Below are positions 8,470 to 17,806 of a stretch of DNA of 64,000 bases, in pieces. Numbering within the stretch: the stretch's first letter is position 1; every line of letters begins with the position of its first letter. Origin of the DNA: Streptomyces hiroshimensis (GTDB taxonomy: Bacteria; Actinomycetota; Actinomycetes; Streptomycetales; Streptomycetaceae); contig NZ_BMUT01000003.1 in NCBI RefSeq assembly GCF_014650335.1, positions 104,549 to 168,548 of the forward strand. The letters are read 5' to 3'. A program made the translations under genes and the position numbers. The notes under the pieces are model-generated. The model saw only the letters and a program-made list of their open reading frames with translations. It had not been told where the DNA came from and made no database searches.

Positions 8470-10113
8470 GTGAATCGATGGCGGGCTCTGATCGTGCTCG
8501 GGACGGCCCAGTTCCTGATGGTGCTGGACACGTCGGTGATGAACGTGTCGATCAGCACGCTGGTCGAGGACTTTCACACCGAGGTCACGGCCATCCAGGC
8601 CGTCATCACCCTCTACACCCTGGTCATGGCCGCCTTCATGATCACGGGCGGGAAGCTCGGCGACGCGTTCGGACGCCGCAGGGCCTTCACCATCGGGCTG
8701 ATCGTCTACGGAGCCGGGTCCGCCGTCACCTCGCTGGCGCCGTCGCTGTGGGTCCTGGCACTCGGCTGGTCGGTGGTCGAGGGGCTCGGAGCCACCCTCG
8801 TCCTCCCGGCGCTCGCGGCGCTCGTCGCCGGCGCGTACCGCGGCCGGGAGCGGTCGGTCGCCTACGGCGTCATCGGAGGGCTGGCCGGTGCCGGCATCGC
8901 CGTGGGGCCGCTGCTCGGCGGATGGGTGACCACGTACCTCACCTGGCGGCTGGTGTTCGCCGGCGAGGTCGTGCTCGTCATCGCCATGCTGTGTGTCATC
9001 CGGTGGATCCCGGACATCAAGCCGGAGCCGAGGACCAGGCTGGACGCGGGAGGCGTCGTGCTGTCCGCGGCCGGGCTCGCCGGCGTCGTCCTGGGCGTCC
9101 TGCAGAGCAGCTCCTGGGGATGGCTGAAGCCCCGGAACCCGCCGTTCACCGTCTTCGGCTTCTCCCCGACCGTGTTCGTCATCGCCGCGGGGGCCGTCGT
9201 GCTGTGGCTCTTCTGCTGCTGGGAACGGCGGCAGCAGGCGCGGGAGAGGGAACCTCTGGTGCGTCTGTCGCTGTTCGCGGTACCGACGTTGCGGTCCGGC
9301 CTGACCATGCTGCTCTGTCAGAACCTCGTCCTGCTGGGCCTGTTCTTCGTCATCCCTTTGTATCTCCAGGTCGTTCAGGGTTTCGACGCCTTCCAGACCG
9401 GGCTCCGTCTGCTGCCCGTGTCGGTGACCATGCTGCTGTCCGCCATGGCGGGCCCGTTGCTCGGCCGGTTCGCGGCGCCCAGGACCGTGGTGCGCTGCGG
9501 CCTGCTGGTGCTCGTGGTGGCGCAGGTGTGGCTGCTGGCCACGATCGAGCCCCGGATCGACAACCTCTCCTTCGGTCTGGCGATGGCCGTCCTCGGCCTG
9601 GGCATGGGTCTTCTCGCCTCCCAGCTGGGCAATGTCGTGCAGTCCGGCGTCGGCGAGGCCGAACGCAGCGAGGCGGGCGGCCTGCAGTACACCGCGCAGA
9701 ACCTCGGTTCGTCCCTGGGCACCGCACTCATCGGCTCCCTGCTGATCGGCGCCCTGGTCCATGCCTTCACCACCCAGATCGACGACAACCCGAAGATCTC
9801 GGACGCGGCGCGCAAGCAGGCCGGCATCACCATGGAGGCCGGGGTCAGCTTCGTGAGCACGGACCAGGTGCGCGGCGCCGCCGAGCGCGCCTCGCTCCCG
9901 GCGTCCGAGACCGACGCGATCGTCGACTCCTATGCCGCGGCGCAGCTCGACGCTCTCAAGGCCGCCGTCCTGGCCGCCGCGGCCATCACCCTCGGCGCCT
10001 ACCCGTTCACCCGCCGCCTGCCGGCCGAGCGGCTGGCCAAGGAGGCGGCAAAGACCGGAGAGACGGGTAAAACGGGCAAGACGACCGGCAAGACCGGGGA
10101 GACCGGCCGGTGA
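8470..10113 (+). CDS. MFS multidrug exporter, DHA2 (14-TMS) family
   Basis: 547 residues with about 14 membrane segments. The N-terminus carries the DHA2 signature LDTSVMNVSIS (near 20-30) and motif A GGKLGDAFGRRRAF, and motif C-like GPLLGGWVTTYLTWRLVF occurs near residue 140-158. Members use the proton gradient to expel drugs or antibiotics. GTG start with an upstream purine-rich site. The C-terminal 20 residues are low-complexity Lys/Thr/Gly repeats (KTGETGKTGKT pattern). The stop overlaps the next gene by four bases. It is divergent from the LAL regulator. Confidence 0.9.
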   Translation: MNRWRALIVLGTAQFLMVLDTSVMNVSISTLVEDFHTEVTAIQAVITLYTLVMAAFMITGGKLGDAFGRRRAFTIGLIVYGAGSAVTSLAPSLWVLALGWSVVEGLGATLVLPALAALVAGAYRGRERSVAYGVIGGLAGAGIAVGPLLGGWVTTYLTWRLVFAGEVVLVIAMLCVIRWIPDIKPEPRTRLDAGGVVLSAAGLAGVVLGVLQSSSWGWLKPRNPPFTVFGFSPTVFVIAAGAVVLWLFCCWERRQQAREREPLVRLSLFAVPTLRSGLTMLLCQNLVLLGLFFVIPLYLQVVQGFDAFQTGLRLLPVSVTMLLSAMAGPLLGRFAAPRTVVRCGLLVLVVAQVWLLATIEPRIDNLSFGLAMAVLGLGMGLLASQLGNVVQSGVGEAERSEAGGLQYTAQNLGSSLGTALIGSLLIGALVHAFTTQIDDNPKISDAARKQAGITMEAGVSFVSTDQVRGAAERASLPASETDAIVDSYAAAQLDALKAAVLAAAAITLGAYPFTRRLPAERLAKEAAKTGETGKTGKTTGKTGETGR

Positions 10114-10649
10114 GCGTGGTCCTGCGTCCCGTCGCGACCGCGACCGGTCTCGTCCTCGCCTACTACCTCCTCCCCCTGGACAAGAAGTTCCAGGGAGCCG
10201 GCGCCGTCGGCCTCGTCCTCGGCCTGGCCGTCGTGGCGGCCCTCTTCACCTGGCAGATCCGTTCGATCCTGCGCTCCTCCCGGCCCCGCCTGCGAGCCGT
10301 CCAGGCGCTGGCCACCACCGTGCCGTTGTTCCTGCTGCTCTTCGCGGCCGCCTACTTCCTCATGGAGCAGACGGGGCCGGGCAGTTTCGGCGAGCCTCTC
10401 AGCCGGACCGACGCCCTGTACTTCACGCTCACGGTCTTCAGCACCGTCGGCTTCGGCGACATCACTCCCCACACGGAACCGGCACGGATCATGACCATGG
10501 TGCAGATGGTGGGCGACATCCTGCTTATCGGCGTCGCCGCCCACGTCGTCGTCGGCGCGGTCCAGTCCGCCCTCGCGCGCAGCCAGGCGGACGGACCACC
10601 ACCTGCAGCGGGACAGTCACCGGGCTCCGGGAGCGCCGGCCGCGGGTAG
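10110..10649 (+). CDS. Two-TM potassium channel (Ion_trans_2) protein
   Basis: 179 residues. Hydrophobic segments lie at about 12-30, 33-50, 70-86 and 123-150. Between the last two is a pore loop with the K+ selectivity filter TVGFGD (residues 112-117). The GTG start overlaps the exporter stop (GTGA), so both come from one transcript. There is no RCK/TrkA-N regulatory domain. The 3' end overlaps the convergent diacylglycerol-kinase-like gene by 33 bp. Confidence 0.88.
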   Translation: MSVVLRPVATATGLVLAYYLLPLDKKFQGAGAVGLVLGLAVVAALFTWQIRSILRSSRPRLRAVQALATTVPLFLLLFAAAYFLMEQTGPGSFGEPLSRTDALYFTLTVFSTVGFGDITPHTEPARIMTMVQMVGDILLIGVAAHVVVGAVQSALARSQADGPPPAAGQSPGSGSAGRG

Positions 10650-11966
10650 CGCACGGCCTGCCGGGAACGCGAGCTCCCACAGGCGCCGCCAGTCCAGCCG
10701 CGGCCGCGCCGGCGGGACACCCGGACGGTGCCGGGGAACCCGTACCCGCAGCACGCCGGGCTCCGAGACGCAGCGCACCGGGGTGGGGAGCGTCAGCGCC
10801 TCACCGTCGACGCCGACCCGCACTTCCGGCCGGTCGGCATCGACGACGAGCTCGGCAGCGGTGAGGGTGACCAGGCCGGGAGCGCGCCGGCCGCGGAGCA
10901 GATCGGCCGCCTGAACCGCAGTGTCGACTTTGACGCTCACCAGCCCCAGCACTCCCCCGTCGAGCCGGTCGCGCCGGCCCAGGCCCGCGCGGTCACCCAC
11001 GCGGTACGGGTTGTTGGCGACCAGTACGGCCTGCGGGCCGTCGACGGTGACGTCCCCCGCCACGGCCCTCAGCCGTGGGCCCTGCTGGTGGGTCAGCACG
11101 CCGGGCAGCAGCCGCAGGAGGGTGCCGGCCTTGTCGTCGCGGTACGCCGGGCTCTGTACGACCTCCGCATACGCGCCGAAGGACGCGTTGTTGACGAAGA
11201 CGCGCCCGCCGACGCGCCCCAGGTCCACCCGGAGCTCGACCCCGTCGGTGAGCGCTTCCAGGCTCCGCGACGGGTCGTCCCGGTCGAGCCCGAGGTCCAG
11301 GGCGAAGTGATTGCGCGTTCCGGCCGGGATCACCACGAACGGCACGCCGTGCGCCGCCGCAACGTCCGCCACCAGCGCCTGTGTCCCGTCGCCGCCCGCC
11401 ACGCCGAGCAGGTCCGCGCCCCGGACGAGGGCGTCGCGGGCGAGTCCGGCGACGTCCGCGAAATCGCCGGGGCCGAGCAGCACCACCTCCGCGCCGAGCG
11501 CCTCGGCCCTCTCCTTGAGCCGGAAGCGCCCCACCTTCCCGCCGCCCGAGCGGGGATTCATCAGGAGGCAGGCGTGCCCGGGCGGCGGGACCGGACGGCC
11601 GGGAGCCGTGCCCGGGACCGCGTCCGCCCTCAGCGCGGCCCAGCCCGCGGCGGCGGCCAGCGCCCACAGCGCCAGGCAGGCCAGGACGAGCCAGAGCAGC
11701 CTCGCCGCGATGTACGACGCGAGGACGGCCGGCGGTGCCACCCCCGCCAGCACGAGGGCGAAGCCTCGCACCACGCCCCGGTGTGTCAGCGCCCACCACC
11801 CGGCTGCCGCCGTGACGGCCAGGCCCGCCAGCCCCACGGCCACCAGTGCCATGCTCTTGAGCCCCGCCACGGACAGCAGCAGGGCCGCGGCGCCGACGGC
11901 CGCCACGACTGCCAGGCGCGCACTCCAGCACTGCCTCACTCCTGCGTGTCCGGCGACGTGCCCCAT
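10617..11966 (-). CDS. Membrane-anchored diacylglycerol kinase-like lipid kinase
   Basis: 449 residues. An N-terminal membrane part with about four segments (18-115) is followed by a diacylglycerol/sphingosine kinase catalytic fold: NPRSGG (137-142), the nucleotide motif GGDGT (191-195), PAGTRNHFA near 211, and a C-terminal beta-rich half with VNNASFG. Such enzymes phosphorylate lipids with ATP at the inner membrane. The ATG at 11966 has GAGGAGG upstream; the open frame before it is not used. Its last 33 bp overlap the potassium channel gene on the other strand. Confidence 0.88.
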   Translation of the reverse strand: MGHVAGHAGVRQCWSARLAVVAAVGAAALLLSVAGLKSMALVAVGLAGLAVTAAAGWWALTHRGVVRGFALVLAGVAPPAVLASYIAARLLWLVLACLALWALAAAAGWAALRADAVPGTAPGRPVPPPGHACLLMNPRSGGGKVGRFRLKERAEALGAEVVLLGPGDFADVAGLARDALVRGADLLGVAGGDGTQALVADVAAAHGVPFVVIPAGTRNHFALDLGLDRDDPSRSLEALTDGVELRVDLGRVGGRVFVNNASFGAYAEVVQSPAYRDDKAGTLLRLLPGVLTHQQGPRLRAVAGDVTVDGPQAVLVANNPYRVGDRAGLGRRDRLDGGVLGLVSVKVDTAVQAADLLRGRRAPGLVTLTAAELVVDADRPEVRVGVDGEALTLPTPVRCVSEPGVLRVRVPRHRPGVPPARPRLDWRRLWELAFPAGRALPAAGAPGAR

Positions 11967-12133
11967 CGGACCTCCTCGGGCCGGCGGCTCGCCCCTTCGC
12001 CCAGGGTCGCCGCGCGGAGGGGCAGTCACCGTCACCCGGAACGGGTGAGGCGGGCCCGGCACGCCGGGCACACAGTGGGGCTGCCACCGGTGCCGGCCGG
12101 ACCTGTGGCAAGGGAGGCCGCTGCGCGGCCCCG

Positions 12134-12160
12134 GGCACGTACCGCTGCGGCACGTACCGC
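12134..12160. repeat. Direct repeat in divergent promoter region
   Basis: GGCACGTACCGC occurs at 12134-12145 and 12149-12160, a 15-bp period, between the divergent lipid-kinase and membrane-protein genes. Each copy contains ACGT. Possibly a regulator site; position is the only support. Confidence 0.35.
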
Positions 12161-12208
12161 GGCGCGGCGCAGTGCCGCCCGAGCGGCAGCCGAGGAAGGC
12201 AGACCCGG

Positions 12209-13234
12209 ATGAACGGCGGCGGACGCACGACGAGCAGCAAGCCGTCCGGCGAGCCCTCGCCGGCCCGTCGCGACGAGTCGGCGACGGTGCAGGCCCAGGC
12301 GCTGCTGCCGATGATCTGGGCCGATCCGCGGCACATGCCCGAGCAGCTGGCCTTCTTCGCGGTACGGCGGTTCGGCCCGCGCGCCGCCGCCTCCGTGGCC
12401 CGCCGGAAGGAGCGCAAGCCATCGGCCGGGGACGACGAGCTCCGCCAGGACGCCATCGCCCACGGAACGCGCATGACGATCGCCGACGGCGCCGTGCTGG
12501 GCGGCCCGTTCGTGATCTTCATGCCCGTGAGCTTCGTGGCGGCCCTGCTCTCCCAGGCGCGGATGGTGCTCGAACTCGCCGTCCTCGCCGGGCACGACCC
12601 CCGGAGCGAGCACCGGGTGGAGGACCTGCTGGTCCTCCAGGACGTGTACCCGTCGACCGAGGCGGCCGCCGGGGCCCTGGAGGGGGTGAAGCGCCATCCG
12701 CCGGGAGGCCGGGGCCGTATCCCCCGGCGGACACGATGGTCCCTGATCGTCCGGATGGCGGCGATCCTCGGCATCGTGGGCGGAGGCGAGAAGCGCAGCA
12801 GACTTCAGCAGGCGGTGTCGACGGCCCCGATCGTGGCCCTGTTCCTCGTGGGCATGGTGCTGCCGCTGATATGGGTGCCCGCTCTCGCGGTCATCTACCG
12901 CAAGAACACCTTGCGGCTCGCGGCGAAGGCCGTGCAGTACTACACCCCGGGCGCTGCGGGAGAGCTGCTCAGACACCGCAGACGGCTCCCGCACGTGCCC
13001 AGGGCAGCCGGCCTCGCCACCGTGCTGCGGGTGTTCGCTCTCGCCGTGGTGCCGTTCGCGGCTGCCGCCACGGCCGTCGTGGCGGGGGTCCGGCTGGCCG
13101 GCGGGTTCTGGGGGACCGCGCTGCTCGTCCTCGTCGGGGTCTCCCTTCTCGCAGCGGGCATCTGGTTCGTACGTCGCCGCTCACGCCGCGGTGACGAGGA
13201 AAGCCGCAGTGACGAGGGAAGGAGACGGCCGTGA
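12209..13234 (+). CDS. Membrane protein of unknown function, coupled to a DUF2252 gene
   Basis: 341 residues. An Arg-rich N-terminal half contains one hydrophobic segment (about 98-117). Further segments occur at about 208-228 and 278-320, and the C-terminus ends in Arg-rich low complexity. ATG with a GAGGAAGG site eight bases upstream. The stop overlaps the GTG of the DUF2252 gene by four bases, so the two are co-translated. I do not recognise the family, and there are no catalytic motifs. Confidence 0.8.
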   Translation: MNGGGRTTSSKPSGEPSPARRDESATVQAQALLPMIWADPRHMPEQLAFFAVRRFGPRAAASVARRKERKPSAGDDELRQDAIAHGTRMTIADGAVLGGPFVIFMPVSFVAALLSQARMVLELAVLAGHDPRSEHRVEDLLVLQDVYPSTEAAAGALEGVKRHPPGGRGRIPRRTRWSLIVRMAAILGIVGGGEKRSRLQQAVSTAPIVALFLVGMVLPLIWVPALAVIYRKNTLRLAAKAVQYYTPGAAGELLRHRRRLPHVPRAAGLATVLRVFALAVVPFAAAATAVVAGVRLAGGFWGTALLVLVGVSLLAAGIWFVRRRSRRGDEESRSDEGRRRP

Positions 13235-14631
13235 ACGCCCAGGAACCCCGTGCGACACCGGCCGAACGCGCGGCACGCGGCAAGGCGGCGCGCGGCCGGG
13301 TGCGCCGTTCGGCCCACGCCGCGTTCGAGCCCCGGGCCGACCGGGCCGACCCCGTGGAGATCCTCCAGCGGCAAAGCGCCGACCGCGAGCCGGAACTCGT
13401 GCCGATCCGCTACGGGAGAATGCTGGAATCGCCGTTCTCCTTCTACCGCGGCGCCGCGGCGGTCATGGCCGCGGACCTGGGCACCCAGCCCCGCACCGGG
13501 ATCGAGGCGCAGCTGTGCGGGGACGCCCATCTGCTGAACTTCGGGCTCTTCGCCTCGCCCGAGCGCCACCTGGTCTTCGACCTCAACGACTTCGACGAGA
13601 CCCTGCCCGGGCCGTGGGAGTGGGACGTCAAGAGGCTTGCTGCCGGCATGGCGGTCGTGGGACGGGAGAACGGCTTCCCGGCCGGGCGGCGCGAAGCCGT
13701 CGTCCGCGGCACCGTGCGGTCTTACCGGGAGGCGATGCGCGGCTTCGCGGGGATGCGCAACCTGGACGTGTGGTACGCGCATTCCGACGCCGAGCGCCTG
13801 CGCACACTGTTCGCCGACCGGCTCGACAAGCAGGGGCGCCGGCGGATGTCCCGGGCGCTGGAGACGGCGCGCGCCCGCGACCACCTGCAGGCCTTCGAGA
13901 AGCTCACCGCGGTCGTCGACGGCGCCCGGCGCATCGCCCCCGACCCTCCCCTGGTCGTCCCGCTGGGCGACCTGCTCGCCGACGCCCCGCGCGCCGAACT
14001 CGAAGAACGCCTCCGCCTGCTCGTCGAGAACTACGGCCACAGCCTGGCCCCCGACCGGCGGCACCTGCTGAGCCAGTTCCGGATGGCCGACGCCGCCCGC
14101 AAGGTCGTGGGAGTGGGCAGCGTCGGAACCCGCTGCTGGATCGTGCTGATGCTCGGCAGGGACGACGACGATCCGCTGCTCCTGCAGGCCAAGGAGGCCG
14201 GCCCGTCGGTGCTGGCGCCCTACGTGAGTGCGAGCCCGTACCGCAACGAGGGGCAGCGCGTCGTCTGCGGGCAGCGCTTGATGCAGGCCGTCAGTGACAT
14301 CTTCCTCGGCTGGGAGCGCGCCACGGGCCTCGACGGCCGCCGACGCGACTTCTTCGTCCGCCAGTTGCGCGACTGGAAGGGAAGCGCCCGGCCCGAGACG
14401 ATGTCACCCGGCCGACTGCTGGTCTACGGCGAGCTGTGCGGTGTCACCCTGGCCCGCGCCCACGCCCGTTCCGGCGACCGGATCGCGATCGCCGCGTACC
14501 TGGGTGGCGGCGACGTCTTCGACCGGGCCATGGCGGAGTTCGCCGAGACCTACGCCGACCGCAACGCGCTGGACTTCGAGGCGCTTGCGGACGCCGTAGG
14601 CCGCGGCCGCGTCACGGCCCGGCGGGCCTGA
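13231..14631 (+). CDS. DUF2252 family protein (kinase-like fold)
   Basis: 466 residues, the usual size for DUF2252. Family blocks are visible: SPFSFYRGAAAVMAAD (about 70-84), CGDAHLLNFG (about 97-106), VFDLNDFDET (about 114-123) and KEAGPSVL near 326. The GDxHxxNFG and DLNDFD pattern mimics the catalytic and metal loops of aminoglycoside/choline kinase folds, suggesting a phosphotransferase, but the substrate is not known. GTG start coupled to the upstream membrane protein, which may anchor or partner it. Confidence 0.88.
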   Translation: MNAQEPRATPAERAARGKAARGRVRRSAHAAFEPRADRADPVEILQRQSADREPELVPIRYGRMLESPFSFYRGAAAVMAADLGTQPRTGIEAQLCGDAHLLNFGLFASPERHLVFDLNDFDETLPGPWEWDVKRLAAGMAVVGRENGFPAGRREAVVRGTVRSYREAMRGFAGMRNLDVWYAHSDAERLRTLFADRLDKQGRRRMSRALETARARDHLQAFEKLTAVVDGARRIAPDPPLVVPLGDLLADAPRAELEERLRLLVENYGHSLAPDRRHLLSQFRMADAARKVVGVGSVGTRCWIVLMLGRDDDDPLLLQAKEAGPSVLAPYVSASPYRNEGQRVVCGQRLMQAVSDIFLGWERATGLDGRRRDFFVRQLRDWKGSARPETMSPGRLLVYGELCGVTLARAHARSGDRIAIAAYLGGGDVFDRAMAEFAETYADRNALDFEALADAVGRGRVTARRA

Positions 14632-14674
14632 GGGATCCGCGCCGCCTGTCGCGTCCGCGGCCGCCGTCCTGCGG

Positions 14675-15985
14675 TCACCACATCTTCCACTCGGGCAGTG
14701 GGTGCTCGCCGGGCGGCTTGTCGGCCACCCGCTCCCGCAGGGACGGCCGGAGCGCCCCGGCCTTCTCGTACCACCTGCCGTACCGGTCGGCGAGAACGAC
14801 GGACGAGACGCCGTGCAGGAGGACGCTGAGCCCGACGGTCACCGCGATCACCGTGCCCATGAGCCGCGTCCCGGGTACGTCCTCGGCCGCCACGAGCAAC
14901 CCGAGGACGAGGGAGGGCAGGCCGCGGGAGCCGAACCAGCCGGTGTAGGCCAGGGTGGCCGGCCGCAGCCGGCTGCCCGTGAGAGCGAGGGCGGTGGGCA
15001 GCATGCGCACGACCGTCAGGCTCAGTACCGCGTAGCCGAGGACACTCCAGCTCAGGTGTGCCAGCGCCGGCCCGAGCAGCACCGCGCCGAAGACCGTGAA
15101 GCTCAGCGCGGCAAGCAGCGCCGCCAGGTGCTCGATCGATTCGAGCGTGTCGTCCTCACCGCCCGGGACGGCGCTCGCAGACGCCCCCGCACCGGCGGCT
15201 GCCGCGAAGACGAAGCCTGCGACCCAGGCGGCGACGAAGGCGCTGCCGCCCGTGGCGGCCGCGAGCGCACCCGCCAGCGTGACGAGGGCGAGGGGGAGGA
15301 TGCGGCGCCAGTCGTGGGTGACGAAACCCCGGTCCCGCGCCCGGCGCAGCAGCCGGCCGCCGAGGCCTCCGACGACCAGACCCAGCGCGGGGCTGAGCAC
15401 CAGCACGTCCCGGAGGATTCCCGTCGCTCCCTGCTGGGAGGCCGCCGTCCCTGGCAGCCCGGCGAGGAGGACGGCGAAGACCGGCAGGACCAGACACTCG
15501 TTCAGCCCGCACTCGGCGTTGAGGCCGTGCCGCACGACCGCCGGGATCCGCGGGGCGAACACCGCGGCCTTGCTCACGGACGCGTCGGTGGGCGCGAGGA
15601 TCACCCCGACGAGCGCCGGCTCCCATCCCGTCATCCCCGGCAGCAGCGCCCACGCCAGGAGCCCGCCGGCCGCGATCGTCAGCGGCAGCCCGACGACGAG
15701 CAGCCGGACGGGCAGGAACCAGCCGCTGCGGAACTCCTCCGAACGGATGGTGGCGGCGTCGCTGAACAGGACCAGGGCCAGGGCCACCTCGGCCAGCACG
15801 AGCACCGGGCCGGCGTCGCGCTCCAGGTCCAGGAGGCCGAGGCCTACCGGGCCGATGAGCACGCCGGCGGTGGTGAACACCAGCGGGGCGGACACGGCGG
15901 TCGCGGCCAGGCGCCGGGAGACCAGGGCGTATCCGCCGGTCACGGCGGCCACCGCAGCCGCCGCCCATGCACCGCTCCCGCTCAC
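14675..15985 (-). CDS. Cation:proton antiporter (CPA family)
   Basis: 436 residues with about 12 membrane segments. The family motif ILAPTDASVSKA (about residues 137-148) and the acidic NAECGLNE stretch (about 164-171) are where CPA antiporters carry their ion-coupling acids. The C-terminal tail is cytosolic. GTG start with GGAGGTGG upstream. It should exchange Na+ or K+ for H+ across the membrane. It faces the DUF2252 gene with a 43-bp gap. Confidence 0.9.
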   Translation of the reverse strand: MSGSGAWAAAAVAAVTGGYALVSRRLAATAVSAPLVFTTAGVLIGPVGLGLLDLERDAGPVLVLAEVALALVLFSDAATIRSEEFRSGWFLPVRLLVVGLPLTIAAGGLLAWALLPGMTGWEPALVGVILAPTDASVSKAAVFAPRIPAVVRHGLNAECGLNECLVLPVFAVLLAGLPGTAASQQGATGILRDVLVLSPALGLVVGGLGGRLLRRARDRGFVTHDWRRILPLALVTLAGALAAATGGSAFVAAWVAGFVFAAAAGAGASASAVPGGEDDTLESIEHLAALLAALSFTVFGAVLLGPALAHLSWSVLGYAVLSLTVVRMLPTALALTGSRLRPATLAYTGWFGSRGLPSLVLGLLVAAEDVPGTRLMGTVIAVTVGLSVLLHGVSSVVLADRYGRWYEKAGALRPSLRERVADKPPGEHPLPEWKMW

Positions 15986-16129
15986 GTCCCACCTCCGGCC
16001 GCCCGCGGCGCGCTGTGCACCGACGTGTGGCTCCCGCGCGCCGGCCCGGATACCGGAACGGGGGCTCCGATCGCCTGCAGCGTACGCCGCCGGCACTCGC
16101 CTCACCTGTACGTCCCTCGTGCGTCGGGG

Positions 16130-16793
16130 TCAGCCCTCCAAGCCGTACCGCCGTACGGCCTCACCCACCGTCACCGGCTCGACCTCGCCCCGCCGAGCGG
16201 ATCCAGGCGGTGATCCGGGCCTCCAGGTCCTCGTCACCCGGGTAGCCCGGTTCGGCGGAGGTCGGAGCGTACGGCAACCGGCTGCGCTCCAGTGCGTCCC
16301 ACAGCTGCCGTTGCACACCCGACACCGCCTCCAGTAGCCCGTGACGCGGTCCTCCTCCTCCGCTCGCCGCACCCGTTCGGTGAGCTCGCCCGGCAGCACC
16401 TGCCTCACCTCGTGCGACGCCCCCGCGCTCCAGGCCCGACAGGACGGACTGCCGTGCGGAGTCGCGGTTCAGCGCGCCCCGCCACCAGTCGGCGTCCTCC
16501 TCGGCCTCGGCGCTCCGCAGGTACCCGCGCTCTTCGGCCGCCCATGCCGTGAAGCCGGTCGCCTCGCCCAGGTCGGCCGAGGCGTCGTTGTACGAGAGGA
16601 GGCCCATGGTCACCCCCGCGTCCTGCAGCGCGGCCAGCACCGCCGCCGTCTCCGGGGGAACACGCGTATACGGCTCCCAGGCCCCGCGGTAGGCGGCCAC
16701 GCCCTCCGGTGTCCACGGTATTCCGGCCAGCTCGAGGACCTTCCCGAAAGCCACCGCCGTGCCCACGATAAACGAAATCACCGTCGCCAACAT
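16130..16793 (-). pseudogene. Frameshifted gene, family unknown, N-terminal membrane segment
   Basis: Third-position G/C bias and sensible protein sequence jump between two reading frames three times. Frame A runs from 16793 (MLATVISFIVGTAVAFGKVL, WGAEER-like region, RDSARQSVLSGLERGG) to about 16425. Frame B (SHEVRQVLPGELTERVRRAEEEDRV) runs to about 16340. Frame A returns (LEAVSGVQRQLWDALERSRL, GDEDLEARITAWIRS) to about 16195, and frame B ends it (RGEVEPVTVGEAVRRYGLEG) at 16130. Read straight through in frame A, the middle has A/T-rich third positions and is not coding-like. This is either a decaying gene or a poorly read stretch. Repaired length is about 220 residues. I do not recognise the family. 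Confidence 0.6.
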
Positions 16794-16990
16794 TGAAGTA
16801 AGTCACTCCACTTGTGAACATTCGGAGATCTCGGAAACGACCCCACCCGCTGATACGATGCATGGCAAGCCGGTATGGGAATCCTTGAGAAAACCCCGGC
16901 GCATTCGCTCGCCGGGAATGGTCGGACCGGGAAACGAGAGGGCGTCAATTCCAGCCCTCCAGCAGCGCGCGGCGCGACGGGAAGAGAGGC

Positions 16991-17806
16991 ATGCGGCCGG
17001 TCATGGACGAGAAGACCGATACCTCGGAAACCGAACTGACGGGCGGCGGAACGACTCAGGTCGTACGTGTCGGAGAGACCGTCCGGAGAACGGTGCGGCC
17101 GTGGAGCGGTAACGTGCACCGGCTGCTGGAGCACTTGAACCGGGCGGGCATCGCGGAAGTGCCCCGCTGGCACGGCATCGACGACAGCGGACGCGAGGTC
17201 CTGGACTACCTGCCCGGTGCTGTCGGCAACTACCCGCTCAGCGCCGATGTGCGCAGCGAGCAGGCGCTGATCACTGCCGCCCGGCTGCTGCGCAGGCTCC
17301 ACGATGCCACCGCGGACCTTGCGCGGACTCTCGACCACGGCTGGTGGGCACCCCCGCTCGAACCGGTCGAGGTGATCTGCCACGGCGACTTCGCGCCGTA
17401 CAACTGCGTCTTCGAGGGGCAGGAGACGGTAGGAGTCATCGACTTCGACTACGCCAGGCCGGGGCCGCGCCACTGGGATCTCGCCTACGCGCTCTACCGG
17501 TTCGCCCCGCTGACGCATCCCGCCGACGAAGACGGTTTCGGCGTCCTTGAGGAACAGGCGCAGCGCACCCGCCTTTTCCTCCGGAGCTACGGCTGCACGC
17601 CCGCAGAAGGACAGGCCGCCGTCCGGGCGGTGGCGCCCCGGCTCCAGGCCCTCGTCGACCTGATGCGCGAGTCCGCCGCGGGCGGTGACGAGAACTTCCA
17701 ACGGGCCATCGACGAGGGGCACGTGGACCTGTACCTGCGCGACATCGAGTACGTACAGCGAAACCAGGACTGTCTCCTGGAAGAAGTGCCGTGCGGTGAA
17801 AGGTGA
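16991..17806 (+). CDS. APH-family small-molecule phosphotransferase
   Basis: 271 residues with an aminoglycoside phosphotransferase/choline kinase fold. It has the catalytic HGDFAPYN (131-138), the metal-binding GVIDFDYARPGPRHWDLA (149-165) and an N-terminal ATP-lobe starting TQVVRVGETVRRT. It phosphorylates a hydroxyl on an antibiotic or metabolite; the substrate cannot be told. The N-terminal lobe is short. ATG at 16991 is used, with a second ATG at 17003 possible. It overlaps the next gene by four bases (GTGA), so it is coupled to a stand-alone adenylation-enzyme fragment. Confidence 0.85.
   Translation: MRPVMDEKTDTSETELTGGGTTQVVRVGETVRRTVRPWSGNVHRLLEHLNRAGIAEVPRWHGIDDSGREVLDYLPGAVGNYPLSADVRSEQALITAARLLRRLHDATADLARTLDHGWWAPPLEPVEVICHGDFAPYNCVFEGQETVGVIDFDYARPGPRHWDLAYALYRFAPLTHPADEDGFGVLEEQAQRTRLFLRSYGCTPAEGQAAVRAVAPRLQALVDLMRESAAGGDENFQRAIDEGHVDLYLRDIEYVQRNQDCLLEEVPCGER

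Noticed and set aside
8146..9762. A minus-strand open frame extending the LAL regulator gene far upstream
   Set aside because: It runs antisense through the drug exporter and through intergenic DNA, reads as His/Gln/Arg/Glu-rich nonsense, and the ATG at 8145 begins sensible sequence.
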